From NCBI GenBank assembly GCA_002425885.1, contig DINC01000117.1, positions 34,451-40,117 on the forward strand: DNA of 5,667 bases, in the 5' to 3' direction. The notes beneath the pieces are model-generated. The model did no database searches, was not told the DNA's origin, and saw only the letters and a list, made by a program, of their open reading frames with translations. Below, in pieces: positions 1 through 5,667 of this stretch; the first letter of the stretch is position 1, and the number at the start of each line of letters is the position of its first letter. Position numbers and translations under genes: made by a program. The stretch is from Spirochaetia bacterium UBA5550. GTDB lineage: Bacteria > Spirochaetota > UBA4802 > UBA5550.

Positions 1-1173
1 GCCGAGACTGTTCAGGATCTCTATATGAAAAGATGGGATACGCTGAAAGAGAAGAACTTCTACTTTGATATCTATGGTAAAATAAACTGGGTATTCGATT
101 TTGATGTAAACACCTACAATTCAGGATCAGGAAATTATGAATCAACGGAACTCCGGCTCACAAGAACTTACGGCAGCATGACCCTGGCTCTCCCAATCGG
201 GGGATTCAGAAACACACCCAATGACAGTGATTTTATCATAGCGTTAAACACTACAGGTTTTCACTACGGGCTCACAAAGGATGTTGAAATTGACCGCGGC
301 AATGCCGGAACAGAATCAGTATCCGATTACAAACATTCACAGTTCTTTGACGATATATATGCCGTATCGGTTTTATTCAGGCCATACTTCACATTCCACG
401 GCGGATTCATTATCAACAATGAGTATATTCCAAAAGATGACGGCACAATGGACTATATGAGTCCTGTTGAAAGTTACAAAAAGAAATTCATTGCAATTGA
501 GCTCTACAAATTCATGGCACTCAGCATGAACATTGATGATGGCAAGCCTGAGTCAACAAAAGTATCAGCTGCTTTAAACCCTGTGCTGGGATTTGTAATG
601 GACACAAAGAGTATTTACTTCCCTGTAATAACTCTGGGTTATGAAAATACAGCTGCTTACAATGATGAACTTTATGATCCGGTGTGGGTCAATACCCCGG
701 AATTAAAGGGGGAAGCAGCCTCATACCCGAAAGATTCGGCAAAACTGAATATTTACTCTCTCACCATAAATCAAAGATTCGCTGAATCTTTTACAATTGA
801 AGGTTTTCTCGGTGCGCAATATATTACTGACGATCTTTATACAAAAGAAACAGAGAATGAAAAGAAGATCAGTATATCTAAAGCAAAGGAGTGGTATATA
901 CTATTGAGCTATGATCCGGTTGCAGCCCATGACCAGGCCAAAATAAAAGCCTATACCGGGGTCAGCTGGTTCTGGGACCCCGCAGTACGGATACACAGAA
1001 AAGATTCCGGCAAAGGGAATGCTGTCTACGGATGGATACTCGGTTGTGATTTCGATTTTATTCACTTCGGCGGAGATATGAAAACGGAATACAATTACTC
1101 CGGGGATTTAAAGAAGCTCATTGAAACTACAGACAAATGGGCTGTTGAAGGGAGCTTATTCCTCAGGATATAA
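1..1173 (+). CDS. Probable outer-membrane beta-barrel protein, 5' end cut off by the window
   Basis: I do not recognise the family. The frame is open from the first base to the TAA at 1171-1173 (390 codons in the window). An ATG at 25 has an AGGA seven bases upstream, but the protein from there starts MKRWDTLKEKNF with no signal peptide. I therefore think the true start lies left of the window. The sequence reads like an outer-membrane barrel: many short stretches alternate polar with aromatic or aliphatic residues (FYFDIYGKINWVFDF near the start, VSVLFRPYFTF, IYFPVITLGY), separated by polar, Asp/Asn/Gly-rich loops. There is no hydrophobic helix. The last strand ends WAVEGSLFLRI, which resembles a C-terminal barrel signal but ends in Ile rather than Phe or Trp. 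The stop codon overlaps the start of the lipoprotein gene (TAATG), so the two are probably co-translated. Porin, transporter or adhesin cannot be told apart. Barrel call about 0.6. Confidence 0.6.
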   Translation, partial: AETVQDLYMKRWDTLKEKNFYFDIYGKINWVFDFDVNTYNSGSGNYESTELRLTRTYGSMTLALPIGGFRNTPNDSDFIIALNTTGFHYGLTKDVEIDRGNAGTESVSDYKHSQFFDDIYAVSVLFRPYFTFHGGFIINNEYIPKDDGTMDYMSPVESYKKKFIAIELYKFMALSMNIDDGKPESTKVSAALNPVLGFVMDTKSIYFPVITLGYENTAAYNDELYDPVWVNTPELKGEAASYPKDSAKLNIYSLTINQRFAESFTIEGFLGAQYITDDLYTKETENEKKISISKAKEWYILLSYDPVAAHDQAKIKAYTGVSWFWDPAVRIHRKDSGKGNAVYGWILGCDFDFIHFGGDMKTEYNYSGDLKKLIETTDKWAVEGSLFLRI

Positions 1174-1697
1174 TGGTGAAAATTATGAAATATATAAGAC
1201 TGATAATTTATGTAACTCTGCTTCAGTTTATTTTTACCGGATGTTCTTACGTCTCTGATATGGTTGAGGGAGCAATTACTGACAGAGCATCCTTTTCGAT
1301 AAAAGCTCAGCAGGTCGGCAACGATGTTGTAATTACATGGAGCGAAACAGATCTCTCAACAGATTTTGCGGGGATAGAGATATACAGGACACGAAAGGTT
1401 AATGATGAGTATTCAGGATACGTAACTGTTGCTGATCGATTTTCAGGTTCTGTTTCCGGCGATTTGAATAGCGGTTATACAACGACATGCACAGTGGATA
1501 AGCCAGCCGATGATGGAGCAACAACTCCGCCTGGAACATCCGGTATATATTTTTACCGCGTTGGTTTTATACAATGGGATGAACCGGTCGGAGAAAGAAC
1601 TACCGAAAATGGATACACCGGAACTGAATCATTCGATTACAATTACCACACCGGCATAGATGCAATCAGCGGTTCTGCCCGGGTCGAGATTAACTGA
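1173..1697 (+). CDS. Small lipoprotein with a fibronectin type III-like domain
   Basis: A 174-residue protein. Its N-terminus has basic residues, a hydrophobic run (about residues 8-22) and FTGC with the lipidated Cys at position 24, a signal peptidase II site. Phe at -3 is atypical for Proteobacteria but tolerated in spirochaetal lipoproteins. The mature part (about 40-135) looks like an FN3 beta-sandwich: VVITW with Trp56, then GIEIYR at 67-72, and near the end of the domain IYFYRVGF at 125-132. The C-terminal 40 residues are Thr/Gly/Tyr-rich and featureless. I chose the ATG at 1173, which shares its A with the upstream TAA and has AGGA four bases before it. The ATG at 1185 gives an equally good signal peptide and cannot be excluded. 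Probably anchored in the outer membrane and made with the preceding barrel protein. The specific function is unknown. The 3' end overlaps the convergent glyS by 8 bp. Confidence 0.72.
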   Translation: MVKIMKYIRLIIYVTLLQFIFTGCSYVSDMVEGAITDRASFSIKAQQVGNDVVITWSETDLSTDFAGIEIYRTRKVNDEYSGYVTVADRFSGSVSGDLNSGYTTTCTVDKPADDGATTPPGTSGIYFYRVGFIQWDEPVGERTTENGYTGTESFDYNYHTGIDAISGSARVEIN

Positions 1698-3777
1698 CCT
1701 GGGTATCCGCAATTTTTGAAAAATCTATAAGGCTTCTGAAGTTCCCAAGTATACCCTCGATAATTGAAAGCCTGTTATCTCTCACCTCAACTCTCTTATC
1801 CATTACAAGCACCTTGTCAAAGAAAGCATCTATAAGAGGCTTCGCTTCTGTCATAAGCTCAAAGAGTCTGATATACTGGCTCCCGGATATAAGCTCCGCC
1901 ATCTCCCCGGACCTGCTGCTGAAAAATGCGTACAATTCCTTTTCCGCCTGCTCCTCCATCAGAGACTCTTTGAATGAAAGCTTATATTCTTTATTATCTT
2001 TTCTGAAACCCGCGAGTATATTATTCATCCTCTTGAAACCAAGGAGAAGCTCCGAAAATTTTTCATTTTTTCTGAAACTGTTGAGGCTCTCAGCCCTTCT
2101 GTGAAGTTCAACATAATCGGTATTCCCTTCAAGCATACATGCATCAATCTCATCATACCTGAAACCGTCATCAGTAAAAATTGTCTTAGCCCGTGTATTT
2201 ATAAATTCAATAATTTTCCCGGTAAGTGCTGCTCCATCCTTATAATTTTCAGAAGCCTTGCCGAGAGCATCGGCAAGCTGAAACTTCAGGTTATTCCTTA
2301 TAATAAGTTCAACTATTGCATTGGCCTGGCGTCTCAGCGCGTAGGGGTCCTGTGAACCTTTAGGAATATTGCCCACTGAAAAAGATCCGAAAATATTATC
2401 AATCTTCTCAGCTATTGAAAGAATGATTGAAACAATGCCTGATGGAACTTTATCACCGCTGAACCTGGGCCTGTAGTGATCATTGATTGCCTCAGCTACT
2501 TCCGGGTCTTCACCTTCATTCAGGGCATATATTCTCCCAATCTGGCCCTGAAGAGAAGCGAACTCGTAAACCATTGCAGTATCAAGATCAGCTTTTGACA
2601 GCAGAACAGCCCTTTTTATCTTTTCAGCAGTCTTTGCTTCTAATGAAAGAAGATCTATCAGTATTGAAGCTGCATCCCCCACTCTTACAATCTTGTCATA
2701 AATTGAGCCAAGCTCCTTATGGAAAAGAACTTTTTTAAGGGAGTCAACCCGATCCTCAAGCTTAATCTTAGCATCCTCTTTATAGAAAAATCCCGCGTCA
2801 GTAAACCTGGCAGAGATAACTTTTACATTGCCTTTAATCACATTTTTGTTTTCAGGATTATTTGCAGTAACGAGAAATTTATTCATCAGTTTCCCGTTTT
2901 TATCAGTAATCGCGAAATATTTCTGGTGCTCTTTCATCTCCGCAATAAGAACGATATCCGGAATCTCAAGAAAAGCCTTATCAAACTCACAGACAATTAT
3001 GTGAGGTTTCTCTACAAGAAAGGTAACGGTATCAAGAAGATCCTCATCCTCGTATAGAACTCCCCCCGCAGTCTCTGCTGCAGCAACAAGCCCCTTCCTT
3101 ATTATCTCTTTCCTCTCATTCTGATCAAGGATTACCCAGTTTTCCCGCAATTTATCTTCGTACTCAGAGATCCGGTTGATCTCAATCATCCGGTTAAACT
3201 GAACAAAATGCCCTCTGGTGAGATTCCCGGATTTAATCCCCTCAATTTCAAAAGGTATAACCCGGTCATTATACATAAGCAGAAAATATCTTACAGGGCG
3301 CGGGAATGTAACCTTTTTATCGCTCCACTTCATCCTCTTCGGAAAGGGGAGTGTCAGCACAAGGTTTTCAATTATTCCGGGGATTATATCAACAGTCTTC
3401 CCGGACTCAAGCTTCTTTGAAGCAAATACATAGCTCCCTTTATCTGTCTCTTTTACAGCAGCATCACCAGGTTCAAGACCGTTACCCTTAAGAAACCCCT
3501 GAAGGGCTTTGGTCGGATTCCCCTGCTGATCATAAGCAGCCTGGGCAGAGGGGCCTTTCAGCTCAACAATTTCGCTTCTCTGGGATTCTGCAAGATCAGA
3601 GATCAAAATGGCGAACCTTCTCGGTGTTGCATACACTTCAATACCGCTGAAATCGATCCTGGCCTCTACAAGCTTATCATTCATAATATTTTTCAGAGAG
3701 GCTGACGCAACCGGAATATAACCGGCAGGTATCTCTTCAGTTCCTATTTCGCAGAGAAAATTCGCATTCTTAAGCAT
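1690..3777 (-). CDS. glyS: Glycine--tRNA ligase beta subunit
   Basis: The beta subunit of the alpha2beta2-type glycyl-tRNA synthetase. The alpha subunit (GlyQ) forms glycyl-adenylate, and beta supplies tRNA recognition and is needed for charging tRNA-Gly in the cytoplasm. The protein is 695 residues, close to the 689 of E. coli GlyS, and aligns by eye along its whole length. Landmarks, numbered from the chosen start: IGTEEIP (11-17), TPRR (51-54), RGHFV (188-192), HQKYF (284-288), the HD-like region with SKADLD (394-399), RPRFSGD (436-442), DPYALRR (477-483) and FFDKVLVM (652-659) in the C-terminal anticodon-binding region. No frameshift or missing block is seen. The frame has an ATG at 3798, but the third ATG, at 3777, is preceded by GGAG with a six-base spacer and starts right at the conserved N-terminus. 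glyQ is not adjacent: the upstream neighbour is the M23 gene, 253 bp away. Confidence 0.96.
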   Translation of the reverse strand: MLKNANFLCEIGTEEIPAGYIPVASASLKNIMNDKLVEARIDFSGIEVYATPRRFAILISDLAESQRSEIVELKGPSAQAAYDQQGNPTKALQGFLKGNGLEPGDAAVKETDKGSYVFASKKLESGKTVDIIPGIIENLVLTLPFPKRMKWSDKKVTFPRPVRYFLLMYNDRVIPFEIEGIKSGNLTRGHFVQFNRMIEINRISEYEDKLRENWVILDQNERKEIIRKGLVAAAETAGGVLYEDEDLLDTVTFLVEKPHIIVCEFDKAFLEIPDIVLIAEMKEHQKYFAITDKNGKLMNKFLVTANNPENKNVIKGNVKVISARFTDAGFFYKEDAKIKLEDRVDSLKKVLFHKELGSIYDKIVRVGDAASILIDLLSLEAKTAEKIKRAVLLSKADLDTAMVYEFASLQGQIGRIYALNEGEDPEVAEAINDHYRPRFSGDKVPSGIVSIILSIAEKIDNIFGSFSVGNIPKGSQDPYALRRQANAIVELIIRNNLKFQLADALGKASENYKDGAALTGKIIEFINTRAKTIFTDDGFRYDEIDACMLEGNTDYVELHRRAESLNSFRKNEKFSELLLGFKRMNNILAGFRKDNKEYKLSFKESLMEEQAEKELYAFFSSRSGEMAELISGSQYIRLFELMTEAKPLIDAFFDKVLVMDKRVEVRDNRLSIIEGILGNFRSLIDFSKIADTQVS

Positions 3778-3783
3778 AAAGGG

Positions 3784-3787
3784 CTCC
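3784..3787 (-). promoter_or_regulatory. Shine-Dalgarno that decides the glyS start
   Basis: On the minus strand GGAG is followed by CCCTTT and then ATG at 3777, an ideal spacing. The two upstream in-frame ATGs (3798 and 3789) have no purine-rich sequence before them, and the extra residues MLLMEPF are not part of the GlyS family N-terminus. The ribosome site therefore lies inside the longest open frame and argues for the shorter protein. Confidence 0.75.
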
Positions 3788-3837
3788 ATTAGTAACATAG
3801 ATTTAAGCTGATTGTCATTGTGAACCTATACTTTCCT

Positions 3838-3895
3838 CCCCCGCACCCCCGGAGGGGGCAAAACATTAAAGTCCCCCTTCGGGGGATTTAGGGGG
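3838..3895. repeat. GC-rich palindromic REP-like element
   Basis: Two nearly identical 13-base units, CCCCCGGAGGGGG (3846-3858) and CCCCCTTCGGGGG (3873-3885), flank an AT-rich 14-base centre. Each is itself a small hairpin: five G-C pairs with a 3-base loop, and six pairs for the second if T3872-A3886 is counted. The two units can also pair with each other over all 13 positions with one G-T pair. CCCCC at 3838-3842 and GGGGG at 3891-3895 then add a second 5-bp stem beyond an internal loop. The composition contrasts sharply with the AT-rich flanks. It resembles the dispersed intergenic palindromes (REP type) found in many bacteria; a genome-wide copy number cannot be seen here. It lies about 135 bp past the M23 stop and could end that transcript or shield its 3' end, but no clean T-tract follows on either strand, so I do not call it a terminator. 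Confidence 0.7.
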
Positions 3896-3933
3896 CCGGT
3901 ATGTAGATCGCATTTGTAAAAAAGCTGCTATAA

Positions 3934-3962
3934 TTGACGCAGTCATCAAATATAAAGATAAT
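3934..3962 (+). promoter_or_regulatory. Candidate sigma-70 promoter, rightward, with no sense gene downstream
   Basis: TTGACG (3934-3939) and GATAAT (3957-3962) each match the consensus at five of six positions and are separated by exactly 17 bases. Transcription would start near 3969 and run rightward into the 3' end of the M23 gene as antisense RNA. Just downstream, GAGAGG precedes an ATG at 3983 that opens only a three-codon frame (Met-Ser-Gln-stop), and a second ATG at 4015 stops after two codons. No real plus-strand gene follows in the window. The surrounding sequence is AT-rich, so a chance match is possible. Confidence 0.35.
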
Positions 3963-4030
3963 TAATTCACAGAGAGGTTGTAATGAGTCAATAAATTTTT
4001 AGAGAAGTAAAAATATGGGGTGAATAAGCG

Positions 4031-5140
4031 TTATCTTTTCAGGTATTTCCGCGGATTTGTATGCCCGCCCTGCTTAATCAGCTCAAAATGAAGGTGCGGT
4101 CCTGTTGAACGCCCTGTGTTCCCGCTGCGTGCAACCTGCTGTCCCTGTTTAACATACTGCCCCGGCTTAACCATTATCCGTGAAAGGTGTCCGTAAAGAG
4201 ATTTCCACCCTCCGGGATGAGCAATAATTACCACGTTTCCATAACCGCCCATCCAGCCTGCATAGGAGACCATACCGTATTTTGTTGCTCTTACAGATTC
4301 GTACCTTGCTGCAATATCAAGGCCTTTATGAAATTCCTTATACGCATTATTAAAAGGACTTTTCCTCCATCCGAATCCGCTTGTTACTCTCCTGCCTGAA
4401 ACCGGCCAGAGGAAACCGTCAAAAATATTCTGCGGCTTGGCATCAGGGATAAACACAAGTTCGCCTGCGGGGATAAAATCCGCATTACGGAAATTATTCG
4501 CTGCGAGGATCTTCTCCACAGGTATCTTATACTTATTGGAGAGATTTACTATATTGTTTCCCTCTTTCATATTGTAGAGAATTCCATCCTTGTTTGGAAT
4601 TCTCAGGGTAATATTCGGTGTAACGTAATCGTATGATTTGAGGTTATTGCTTCCGCAGATTGTATCAATGGAAATACCATATTTTTTTGCAATAGAAGCC
4701 AGGCTTTCATTCTCCCTGACCTTATGTGTCCTTATCTGGAGCGGTATATTATTTACAGGAACAGTATAATCTGTCTTAGCGGAGAGCAGAAGATCATTTT
4801 TGAGTTTTTCATCTTCAAGAATATTGTTTATATCATTTGTGCTGTAGACTCTTATATTCTCATCAGCTTCGTTTTCAGCTCTTTCAGTTGAGTTCTCGTA
4901 CCCGCCGGAAAGGATATCTGCCGAAGCTTCGCTTGAAGGTATTACTGTAAAAATGAGAGAGGAAATTAATATAACAACAAAGCTCATCGCTGCAAGCCTT
5001 AAATACCTGACTATATCCTTCTTATAAACGTTCCTGATGTATGTCCCTTTTTTACCGATATAGATAAAGACTACATCATGAGTAAATATATTTATGGTCA
5101 GGTTCCTGAACTTATATGTATTAAATCCCTTTTTTAACAT
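4031..5140 (-). CDS. Membrane-anchored LysM/M23 family peptidoglycan metallopeptidase
   Basis: A 369-residue probable peptidoglycan endopeptidase. In order: a basic N-terminal tail of about 46 residues, one hydrophobic segment (about 49-67, ending at VIPSSEASA, which may be an anchor or a cleavable signal), a polar linker, two LysM domains (about 137-182 and 187-233) that would bind glycan strands, and a C-terminal M23 (LytM-type) domain (about 243-369). All expected zinc and catalytic residues are present: His271 and Asp275 in HKGLD, His318 in LYGHLS, and His349 and His351 in PHLHFE. By analogy with LytM, His271, Asp275 and His351 hold zinc, and His318 and His349 act in catalysis, so it should be active, unlike degenerate EnvC/NlpD-type activators. 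It acts in the periplasm. It lies 71 bp downstream of the bactofilin gene on the same strand, which suggests a joint shape-control role. The start is uncertain: the first ATG has no visible Shine-Dalgarno. Confidence 0.92.
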   Translation of the reverse strand: MLKKGFNTYKFRNLTINIFTHDVVFIYIGKKGTYIRNVYKKDIVRYLRLAAMSFVVILISSLIFTVIPSSEASADILSGGYENSTERAENEADENIRVYSTNDINNILEDEKLKNDLLLSAKTDYTVPVNNIPLQIRTHKVRENESLASIAKKYGISIDTICGSNNLKSYDYVTPNITLRIPNKDGILYNMKEGNNIVNLSNKYKIPVEKILAANNFRNADFIPAGELVFIPDAKPQNIFDGFLWPVSGRRVTSGFGWRKSPFNNAYKEFHKGLDIAARYESVRATKYGMVSYAGWMGGYGNVVIIAHPGGWKSLYGHLSRIMVKPGQYVKQGQQVARSGNTGRSTGPHLHFELIKQGGHTNPRKYLKR

Positions 5141-5211
5141 TATTAAACACTTTTAAATATTGTAAAAAATCTTTTATTAATTATCGGAAGACCGGATAAA
5201 TTCCATTAATT
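5141..5211 (-). other. Spacer between bactofilin and M23 genes with weak hairpin and -10-like signal
   Basis: This 71-bp AT-rich gap holds an imperfect inverted repeat at 5182-5198 (six pairs with one bulged base and a 4-base loop on the minus strand), followed after about 15 bases by a run of six T. GATAAT at 5180-5185 on the minus strand resembles a -10 box, but only a poor TTAATG sits at -35 distance. Either a weak attenuator or a weak internal promoter could be argued. Neither is convincing, so I favour simple co-transcription of the two genes. Confidence 0.2.
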
Positions 5212-5628
5212 CTATTTCCTGTCCGGAGTTCTGTTAAGAGTTGCTGAACCGCTGTAGACCTCTTCAATGAACTTTTTCGGGTCTCTCTTTACAGTTCCCC
5301 CTGTAATTATAATCTGACCCTGGGCAACAACACCGCGCTGAATTGATATGGAAGGAGCTGTAATATCACCCAGAACCTTTGCTGTTTCAAGAAGCCTTAC
5401 CTCCTGCTCTGCATTGATGTTACCAATAACTGTCCCGGCAACAACAACAGACTTGGCATATATATCAGTCTTTACGCGCCCTTTTTCACCAACAACAAGC
5501 TCCTCGTCAGTCTTTATCTCGCCTTCGAATTTGCCGTCAATTTTCAGTGAGCCGCTGATATAGAATTTACCCTCGAATACTGAACCCTCGCCGATTGTAC
5601 TGTTCATCCCTTCAGGTTTTGGTGCCAT
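5212..5628 (-). CDS. Bactofilin (polymer-forming cytoskeletal protein)
   Basis: A 138-residue bactofilin (DUF583/CcmA family). These proteins polymerise without nucleotide into filaments on the cytoplasmic side of the inner membrane and position cell-wall enzymes. The central region (about 17-108) shows the repeated short beta-strand and glycine-turn pattern of the right-handed beta-helix: SGSLKIDGKFEGEI (25-38), VVGEKGRVKTDI (45-56), VVVAGTVIGNI (61-71), KVLGDI (84-89) and RGVVAQGQI (98-106). Short, non-helical tails flank it, with a Pro/Lys-containing N-terminus and a basic C-terminus ending NRTPDRK, as is usual. Length is normal for the family. The ATG at 5628 has GGAG at 5635-5638 with a six-base spacer; the in-frame Met8 has no such support. 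It is the first gene of the leftward cluster seen here, followed by the M23 peptidase. Only 39 bp lie upstream in the window, too few to judge the promoter. Confidence 0.95.
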   Translation of the reverse strand: MAPKPEGMNSTIGEGSVFEGKFYISGSLKIDGKFEGEIKTDEELVVGEKGRVKTDIYAKSVVVAGTVIGNINAEQEVRLLETAKVLGDITAPSISIQRGVVAQGQIIITGGTVKRDPKKFIEEVYSGSATLNRTPDRK

Positions 5629-5667
5629 ATTTCACTCCATTTTTAAAGAAAATAATTCACATCTAGA

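Noticed and set aside
25..27. ATG at 25 as the true start of the first gene
   Set aside because: It has a plausible AGGA upstream, but the frame stays open to base 1 and the protein from this Met has no signal peptide, which an outer-membrane barrel needs. I treat the gene as cut by the window edge.
1701..1756. Inverted repeat GGGTAT (1701-1706) with ATACCC (1751-1756), and the AT palindrome at 1712-1724, as a terminator for the convergent genes
   Set aside because: The arms of the first are six bases and 44 bases apart. The second is made only of A-T pairs with a 1-base centre. Both lie within glyS coding sequence, and neither looks like an intrinsic terminator.
1814..3433. Several plus-strand open frames of 70-112 codons opposite glyS
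   Set aside because: They lie antisense within a gene that is clearly conserved end to end, have no recognisable protein features and overlap one another. They are shadows of glyS codon structure.
3846..3885. The two near-identical 13-base units as the start of a CRISPR or tandem array
   Set aside because: There are only two units, each palindromic, with a 14-base AT-rich gap and no further copies in the window.
3778..4030. T-box riboswitch or other leader upstream of glyS
   Set aside because: Glycyl-tRNA synthetase genes in Firmicutes often have T-boxes, but no T-box core sequence or matching stem arrangement is visible, and the only strong structure is the palindromic element.
3799..4030. 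Strong minus-strand promoter for glyS
   Set aside because: TTGACT (3986-3991 on the minus strand) and TTCACC near 4022 have only poor -10 partners at the right distance, so no promoter is called.
4187..5563. Plus-strand open frames opposite the M23 and bactofilin genes
   Set aside because: Each is about 70 codons, antisense to a well-supported gene and without a convincing start context.

Overview
The window comes from a Gram-negative-type (diderm) bacterium of moderate, fairly AT-rich base composition. It encodes a probable outer-membrane beta-barrel, a lipoprotein, a membrane-anchored peptidoglycan hydrolase and a bactofilin. A Spirochaetota-like origin is my best guess. It rests on the overall look of the bactofilin, on the bactofilin/M23 pairing seen in helical bacteria, and on a relaxed lipobox with Phe at -3. 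This is an inference from recall, at about even odds. The two-subunit type of glycyl-tRNA synthetase and a GC-rich REP-like repeat do not settle the phylum.

Layout. The left part (1-1697, + strand) holds two envelope genes: the 3' part of an unrecognised probable beta-barrel protein, then a small lipoprotein with a fibronectin-III-like domain. They are joined by a TAATG stop/start overlap, so they probably form one translationally coupled operon. The rest is on the - strand, read right to left: a bactofilin (5628-5212), a LysM/M23 metallopeptidase (5140-4031) and the glycyl-tRNA synthetase beta subunit glyS (3777-1690). The lipoprotein and glyS genes converge and overlap by 8 bp at their 3' ends, leaving no room for a conventional terminator between them.

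The only sizeable gene-free stretch (3778-4030) lies between the M23 gene and glyS. It holds a compact GC-rich palindromic element (3838-3895) and, beside it, a good match to a sigma-70 promoter on the + strand (3934-3962). That promoter points into the 3' end of the M23 gene with no sense gene to serve.

Functionally, bactofilin plus M23 peptidase form a plausible cell-shape module: a cytoplasmic polymer scaffold and a membrane-anchored wall hydrolase with a basic N-terminal tail facing the scaffold. glyS is a housekeeping translation gene without its glyQ partner beside it. The barrel and lipoprotein are probably outer-membrane partners of unknown role. Nothing here looks like a defence system, prophage or insertion sequence. 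The points most worth a second look are the morphogenesis pair, the palindromic element with its orphan promoter, and the unrecognised barrel/lipoprotein pair.
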